From assembly GCF_025698545.1 (NCBI RefSeq), contig NC_068575.1, positions 56,615,980-56,679,979 on the forward strand: a stretch of DNA of 64,000 nt, in the 5' to 3' direction. This stretch comes from Gossypium raimondii. Taxonomy: Eukaryota; Streptophyta; Magnoliopsida; Malvales; Malvaceae. The notes under the pieces are model-generated. The model had not been told where the DNA came from. It saw nothing but the letters and a program-made list of their open reading frames with translations, and did not search any database. Below are positions 57,811-64,000 of this stretch, piece after piece (positions within the stretch are counted from its first letter, which is position 1; each line of letters starts with the position of its first letter). The position numbers and the translations under genes were made by a program.

Positions 57811-60800
57811 TTAAATCTACAACTTACATGTAATACATTAACTAGATTTAAATCTATTCCACTTTGAATGCAGTTCAATTCAGCAATTATTTAATTGATT
57901 ACATATTGTTTTATTTTTCCCGTCTGGAGGGAGAGATTGATGGGAAAGGAAATTGAGAGGCGGAGGCCCAATAGGGCCGCATTAAACGGAGCCCAAGGAT
58001 CTGAAATTGGCCCACAGCACACATTCCCTGTAGCCCAATTCCGAGTCCAGCAACAGAGGTTTAGGTAGGTATTGAACCAACCTGGACTCTACATCTCAAA
58101 TGTCCTACTTCAGTCCCATTAATCCTAGGGGGGGAATGGAGATCATTATCTATTTGCTCTGTTTTATCCATAATTAAAAAACCAAGTTACGTTGCTAGAA
58201 ATGTAAACACTTCAATGGAGTATTGGTTGAGGCTTTGTTTGTAAAGAAAAAATATTGACTTTTGAACTATCCCAGAAGCTTTATATTAAATAATTCTGGA
58301 AAAACTTTATATTAATGGTTAATCCTTTAGGCTGTAGTTTTCCAAGTCAAAGATTTTGATACCCTCTTTATAGATTTATGTTTCGTACAGCTTTTCGGTG
58401 TGCTTAACGACATTTTATTGAGTTAGTCTAAAGCCTAACCTCAACATCTTTAGCTTTGCCTTTTAGGATAAGAAAAACCACACGATGACCATCTTTTATT
58501 TCTATTCATAAGTTTTATCTGGAAACAAAATAACTCGTTTAAATGTGTTGGAACTTATAGAAATAATGTTATTGCAATTAATGAAATTGGATATTTACTT
58601 TTTTATTAGTTAATATTGTATTTGTTTCACTCAAAATTGGTCTAGGGTCTTGGGTTAGTATTTTACTATTTATTACATTATTATTCACCAATGATGTATG
58701 GAATTTATGCATTGGCATTGGATCAAATTTTTTATTATATTATTAAACATAAATAATTAAATATAATATTGAACATTACAATATTTGATTTATGTTAAAT
58801 TTTAAATAAAATTAGTCATAAATGAGGTTTTTCGGAAAATGATTTATGTTTTTTAAAGAGGTAAGTAAATTTATAGAAAAAGAGGCTCGAGGTTAATTTA
58901 TTATTAAGGTTAAAAAGCACTTTTGAAAAATGCGGTGAAAATAAACTTTGAAAAAGTGATTTTGGAAATTTTGATTATGTTTACCGAGAAAAGTACTTTT
59001 AAGAAAATAAAATGTCAATTTTAAACATATTATGAAATGGTAGATTTAATGTGAGATAAAGAGATAATTTCATTGAAAAGCATTCTTCTGAAAATTAAAA
59101 TTTAAAATTTTTAACTAGGTTAAAATCTCAATTTATTATTTTTGGTTTGAAAATGGATGTTTGGGTTGAAAGCCATATTTCTACTAACATAAAAAATACC
59201 AAAAAAAATCGATAAATAAAACTTCCCAAAAGAAACGCACTCTAAATCCAGACAGTAACGGTTCACGTAATCATAACCTGATTTGAAACTTCGCTGTCGT
59301 GGTTTTGTCTTTTTTATTAAAGTCCTTGGATTTCTCGTTTTAAACCTTTCCCATCTCTTGCATTGTTTGTTAGTTTGTTGTTTTGCCTGCCTGGATACCC
59401 CTCTAAAGTCTAAAAGTCTCTTAATTCATTGCTGTCCCTTGTGCAGCTGGAACTTGTTCCCAATTTAACTTCATTTTTATTTCCCAACTTTCACATACTT
59501 GAATTGAGGCCTCTCTATTTGCCACCCAAAAAGAAAGAAAGGAGTTTCGGCCTGTCTTTTAATTTATTGAATATTGGGAGTGCTTGTCGCCAATATATCA
59601 TATCATGGCTTGATTTGAGTATGAAAAACGGTGAAACCAGGCTTCACTTTCGGCCTATAACTCAGCTACCTACTACTACCCTAACGTCATTAACCAAATC
59701 TTCTGCGGTTCAAATTAATGCCTTCTTTTATATGGTGTATTTTCATCATTTTTTATTTGAAAATAGATTAAACTCTTAGTCACCGATATATTAAAAAATT
59801 CATTTAAAGAAGGATATGATTTGGGCGTGAATGGGTTTCGGGCTTGGCATAGTGGGTGCTGTTGCTGTCGCTTACGTTTTTGATGCCATGTCTCAAGACC
59901 TAACCCCCTCTTTGCCTGCGACTGCAATTGTATTGCTTTCGCTTACTTTTCTCGTGTTATGAAATGTCTTAAATCACCCTTAAATTGATAGATAACTAAG
60001 CGAAGATATTGTCTATTGCAACTTGCCAGTAAAGGACATTTATTGTATCTTCTGACTGCGATTTGGTTCTTTTTTGACTACCCCATGCCAACTGTGATTT
60101 AAGGCATGAAAATAACCGGAGTTCATTACTCTATTACACCTATGTTCTCGGACCAAAATTCTTTTGTTTATTATCTATTGCCACTACGACCAAACCTCTT
60201 TTCGTTTGAGCTAAATCCCAGTAATTAGCCGACGATTAAATTAGTGAATACCATATCAAAACATGATTTTTGCTAACTTGATATAAATATAATTAAATAT
60301 ATACTGACCACAAAATTTAAAATTACTTTATATTCTAAACAATAATCGAATTGGAAGACCCTTACAACCTATAGTTTTACTTCTATTTTTTTAACTAATA
60401 ATGTTTTATATTAGTATTCAAGGATGGTGAATGAAACTCATTAAATAGTGTATATATAGAGTTCTTGCTCTTAACAAATTCCACGTTGATTTGACCAGTA
60501 AGAACTCGAAGCTAGTTCAAATGCAACTCCATTTCGGTTTAATGTCTGAGGCATCCATCAATAATTTGATGAATTTACCCAAGACAACTTCTAGTCTTCA
60601 TCCACTTGTACTAAAGTTGTGGAGCAGCTGAGCCAGCAGAGTTTTCGAAAAATGTTTTGCGTAAACTATTAAATTATAAGATGATGTAAATTTTAAAAAA
60701 ATTATTTTAAAAGGGTTAGGCCCAATCAATCTCTTGGCTCTGTTACGAACCTTATTTGAGATTATTTTCTTTGTCACTCCATTGTTAAATAATTACGAAT

Positions 60801-60985
60801 TGGTGATGTCACGTTTTTTTAATTAATATAATAAAATTAGTCATTAATTTTTATATTTTTTTGTCAATTTTATCCTATTCCATATAAAAATTATAAAAAT
60901 AAAAATTCTTTAAAAACAGATAATTATTAAGTTATAAAATGTATGTAATATATAAATACATAAAAAATGGACTGCATAAATACGT
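57811..60985. other. Intergenic, AT-rich
   Basis: Three kilobases without a supported gene. Plus-strand frames at 59283-59779 have no domain. No element boundaries were found. Confidence 0.4.
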
Positions 60986-60989
60986 AAAG

Positions 60990-61410
60990 GTAAAGGTAAA
61001 CTATAAAAATGATCACTTTTGTTTGCTTCAGATTACATTCTAATCATCTATGTTTGAAATGTTACGTTTTAGTCACTTACGTTATCGTTTTGTTACTAAG
61101 TAGTCACTCTACCGTTAAGCTCCGTTACCTCCCTAACGGCAGTTCTACGTGGCAATCTAAATGGGTTTTAAATGTCAACTTGGATGTCTAGTTGTTGGGA
61201 TGAAAAAATATTTTTAATTAAATAAATTTAATTTAGACTGCCACATAAGATATCCAAGTTGGCATTTAAAACTCAGTTGGGCTGCCACGTAGGATCATCA
61301 TTAGGAAGGAAAATGGAGCTTAACGGTAGAGTGACCATTTCGTAACTAAACGATAAGGTAAGTGACTAAAACATAACATTTCAAATATAAGTAACTAAAA
61401 TGGAGGAAGC
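60990..61410. mobile_element. MITE-like long inverted repeat
   Basis: Left arm about 61035-61195 and right arm about 61245-61400 are inverted copies: TTTGAAATGTTACGTTTTAG with CTAAAACATAACATTTCAAA; AGTCACTCTACCGTTAAGCT with AGCTTAACGGTAGAGTGACC; CAACTTGGATGTC with GATATCCAAGTTG. The short centre is AT-rich. Long arms and small size suggest a Mutator-like MITE; exact ends and target duplication are not fixed. Confidence 0.75.
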
Positions 61411-62465
61411 ATTGTCAAGTGAGGCATTAAGGGTGGGTGAGTGGGCATAGGAGAGTTGGTGAAGGTGATTGTTTTTGTTTCTGAGAGAAATTTGGTGGCT
61501 GTGAGCTACTAAGTTGGGGCGATAAGAAGGCTGGCTATTATATGGTGTGATCTTGGTGCTTGATTAGTGTGCTTTTTTAGAAAAATTTGAATTATAAATT
61601 TTTATTTAACTCAAGATGCAAATTTACTATTATATTAATTTATAATTTTATATTTTTTAAAATGATAAATTAAAATTTTATAATATTCACGTCAAATTAA
61701 AAATTTAGTATGAATTAATATATAAAATTACAAATTTAAAAGGACTAAAAACAGAAAATATAATTTTAAGGAGTCTAAGGCTCTTGCTTGTCCAATAAGA
61801 GCAATGTTGTGGCTGGTGGGTGGTGTGAGGATGGTGATGGTGCGAAGGTGTGGCGTTAAGGAGGCGGGTGTTTGTTGGTGGTGGGTTCAGCAAAGGATTG
61901 GTGTTTGATTGAAAAAGAAGAGGATTGAAGGTAAGAAAAAAAAAGGGGTAAGTTTTGATTGGGTAAAGGCTTTGGTGATATGAGAAATTAATTGGTAAAT
62001 TCTTTTTACTTGGACAAAGGGTGCGAACCACAAAAAGACGTAAACTTAGTTTTTCTTTTATATTTTATAATTTTCATTTTATAATATATTTTTTTATAGT
62101 TTTGATGGTAAAATTGATAAAAAAATATAAAAGTTGAAGACATATTGTATTATGACATTTACTTTAACAAGTACCACATCATCATTTTATTAATTACTTA
62201 ATGGTGGGGACTAAAACAATAATTTCAAAAACATTATTGATTAAATCATAATTTATTTTTAAATAACTGATCAAAATGAAAACTTGTATATAATGAAGTG
62301 ACTGATGATATAGTTTATCCAAAGTTTTTGTATAGAACCGTAATTCCACTATAAAGAGGCCATTTTCTTAATTACAGCGCCACTTGCGACTTTTCTTTTA
62401 CCGTTTTCCACCGAGAACTGAGAAAAGGCACTGTTTCTCGTCTTGTCATTATGCAGTTAGCACAG
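61411..62465. other. Intergenic, upstream of PLATZ gene
   Basis: G-rich short repeats around 61790-61890 (GTGGTGGG-like) give an open minus-strand frame of 108 codons that is low-complexity. The rest is AT-rich. Confidence 0.4.
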
Positions 62466-62466
62466 A

Positions 62467-62487
62467 AGAGAGAGAGAGAGAGAGAGG
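62467..62487 (+). repeat. (GA)n upstream of PLATZ gene
   Basis: A GA run about 390 bases before the PLATZ start codon, in the probable promoter or leader. A comparable run lies before the YABBY gene. Confidence 0.8.
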
Positions 62488-62868
62488 ACCAAAGGGCTAG
62501 GGTTTAAACTTTAAAGGGTTTTGGGGACATGAGCTCTTAGTAAACAGCAAATCCATCACTATTCTATTACTTTCTTCCTTTTAATCTCCAGCCCCTGCAA
62601 TTAATAAATCCATTTATTTCTCAAATACACATTAGAAGATAGAACAGGTCTTTAAAAAAGGCCAACCCCTCTCCTTCTCTCTCCTTTTCTTTCTCTTGTT
62701 ATTTCATTGGTAACTGCAAGACCGCCAGCCGCAGTTGCCAGGCGCCGTTTCTCTTTTCTTGAGCTTTCATCTCATGTCCTCTCTCTCCTCAATAATGGTT
62801 TGTCCACCATTATATTCTTAAGCCTTGACCAGACTAATATCTCTTTTTTAATTTCAAGCAGGTAAATC

Positions 62869-64000
62869 ATGGTAAGTCTCTCTTTTTCTCCTTTTTTTTT
62901 TCTTTTTTCTTTCTGCTTTATCGTTTGTGAAAGCTAAATGAGTTTATGGCTTTTTTTTTAATAGTTGTTTTCTTCATATGTGCCTCGTTGGCTTCAAGTT
63001 CTTCTGACGGAGAAATTCTTCAACGCTTGTATAATTCATGAAGATGCGAGGAAAAACGAGAAGAATATATATTGCTTGGATTGTTGTATCAGTATATGCC
63101 CTCGCTGCTTGGCTCCTCACAGTTCCCACAGGCTCTTACAGGTTCCCCCTTGCACCTTGTAATTCTCTTGATATCGTATGATTTCAAGTGCTTTAACTCT
63201 CTTTCTCAAGTTCTCAGGTAAGAAGATATGTCTACCATGATGTTATAAGGTTGGATGATGCAACCAAATTAATGGACTGCGCCTTTGTTCAAGTAAGTCA
63301 TCACCCTTTGCTCCTTAATTCAACTTCAATTCCAACAAACATAGAAAACAAAACATGTTTTAGTTTCAAATTTAGCTTTTTGTGAGTAATTTAATTGCTC
63401 TTTGTCGTGTCTAATACTTTCGGCATGCTTGGTAAAAAGAGCTGAAATTGTCATAAAGCCTTCAATGCTGTACTCACGGTCTTTCTTTGTTCCGTCTTTG
63501 TTTTGTTGTTCCATAAGTCATACATAACAAATAGCGCAAAAGTGGTATTTATAAACCAAAGGCCACAAACAAGGCAGTTCAGAGGCTCCGGCAATTTCTG
63601 CACCATCTGCGACAGAAGCCTGCAAGACCCTTATCTCTTTTGCTCTCTTTCCTGCAAGGTTACTTTTTCCTTTATTATTATTTTATTGCCTTTTTATTCC
63701 CAGTAGTACATTTTTTCAACAATTTCAGCTACCATTTTCTTCATAGCAGATAGATTATCTCTCAAGAACAGAAGATGGGCTTTCCAAGTTCCTGTTTGAG
63801 TGCAATTATTTGCCTTTACCTGATTCTGGTCTGGATGATGGTTTGGTGACGCCCGACTCGGTCCTTGAGCCGTCTTGTTCCACCAAAACGTCTTCTGGGT
63901 CTGGTGGATACGATGAAGTGTGGTGCCGGGCACTTGCTTGCACCGCTGCAACGTCGGAGATTGTGAGGAAGAAAAGGACAAGCTTGACAGCATGTCGTCC
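62869..64000 (+). CDS. PLATZ zinc-binding transcription factor, 3' end outside window
   Basis: Exons: 62869-62871 (the ATG alone), 62965-63141, 63218-63292, 63518-63658, and 63750 to beyond 64000. All introns are GT-AG; 215 complete codons are visible. The PLATZ domain (PF04640) is clear: WLQVLLTEKFFNACIIHEDA, a metal site YCLDCCISICPRCLAPHSSH, RRYVYHDVIRL, KVVFINQRPQTR, then CTICDRSLQDPYLFCSLSCK with paired cysteines. After it comes a variable Ser/Thr/Gly-rich region with a basic patch (RKKRTS). PLATZ proteins are plant-specific nuclear factors that bind A/T-rich DNA with zinc and often repress transcription; some interact with RNA polymerase III factors. The frame before 62965 is closed by a TAG, so the start must be spliced on. 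Exon 5 could begin at 63747 instead (tandem acceptor). Confidence 0.92.

Noticed and set aside
59283-59779. Overlapping plus-strand frames of 61 and 116 codons
   Set aside because: No domain, and no splice or promoter context.
61705-62031. 108-codon minus-strand frame rich in His, Pro and Thr
   Set aside because: Low complexity arising from GTGGTGGG-like plus-strand repeats; no domain.
1-64000. tRNA, rRNA or organellar DNA insertions
   Set aside because: No cloverleaf-like or rRNA-like stretch was noticed while reading; a tRNAscan/Rfam run was not possible.

Overview
The window is nuclear DNA from a flowering plant, a eudicot. The genes have GT-AG introns, and the families are plant-specific: YABBY and PLATZ transcription factors, SAUR, PDLP, pectin methylesterase (PME) and its inhibitor, and GIL1. 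Long AT-rich intergenic stretches are filled with LTR retrotransposons, solo LTRs, MITE-like elements and a decayed LINE. The repeat style (Tat/Ogre-type element; TGTAATAGCCC/TGTAACACCCC solo LTRs) reminds me of cotton (Gossypium, Malvaceae). That assignment is from memory and was not tested.

Layout. 1-5 kb: a GIL1-type gene with an intronless CDS and intron-containing 5' leader. 6.0-6.6 kb: a pectinesterase-inhibitor-like gene. 8.1-10.9 kb: a 2.7-kb solo LTR with a perfect 5-bp target-site duplication (TSD). 11.0-11.3 kb: a hAT-like MITE. 15.2-18.0 kb: a two-exon type-I PME. 19.97-30.53 kb: one LTR retrotransposon of 10.56 kb with both LTRs, primer-binding site, polypurine tract and an ATATA TSD. 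It carries only a broken gag and a scrap of pol, so it is a non-autonomous deletion derivative. 31.5-33.3 kb: a PDLP gene, minus strand. 34.7-35.2 kb: a SAUR gene, minus strand. 36.5-38.1 kb: a decayed LINE 3' half, minus strand, followed by a hAT-like MITE (38.1 kb) and a 0.53-kb fold-back element (38.5 kb). 39.95-43.54 kb: the six-exon Golgi SNARE gene GOS12. 44.5-49.7 kb: a Mutator-like transposase relic split by a 3.2-kb solo LTR with an ATATG TSD. 54.5-56.2 kb: a seven-exon YABBY gene of the FIL/YAB1 clade. 57.2-57.8 kb: a 575-bp solo LTR with an ATAAA TSD. 61.0-61.4 kb: a MITE-like inverted repeat. 62.9-64.0 kb: a PLATZ gene running off the right edge.

The host genes do not form one pathway. 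Two act on pectin (the PMEI-like protein and the PME, same strand, about 9 kb apart). Others act in light/gravity signalling (GIL1), auxin-linked growth (SAUR), plasmodesmata (PDLP), Golgi transport (GOS12), leaf polarity (YABBY) and zinc-dependent A/T-rich DNA binding (PLATZ). Exon junctions were set by eye from splice signals, frame continuity and remembered family sequences; no alignment was run.

The most unusual items are the gag-only retrotransposon with a ~132-bp tandem array ending near its 3' LTR, the nested solo LTR in the transposase relic, a PDLP terminal intron whose retention or removal keeps the same stop codon, and a PLATZ start codon isolated in its own exon.
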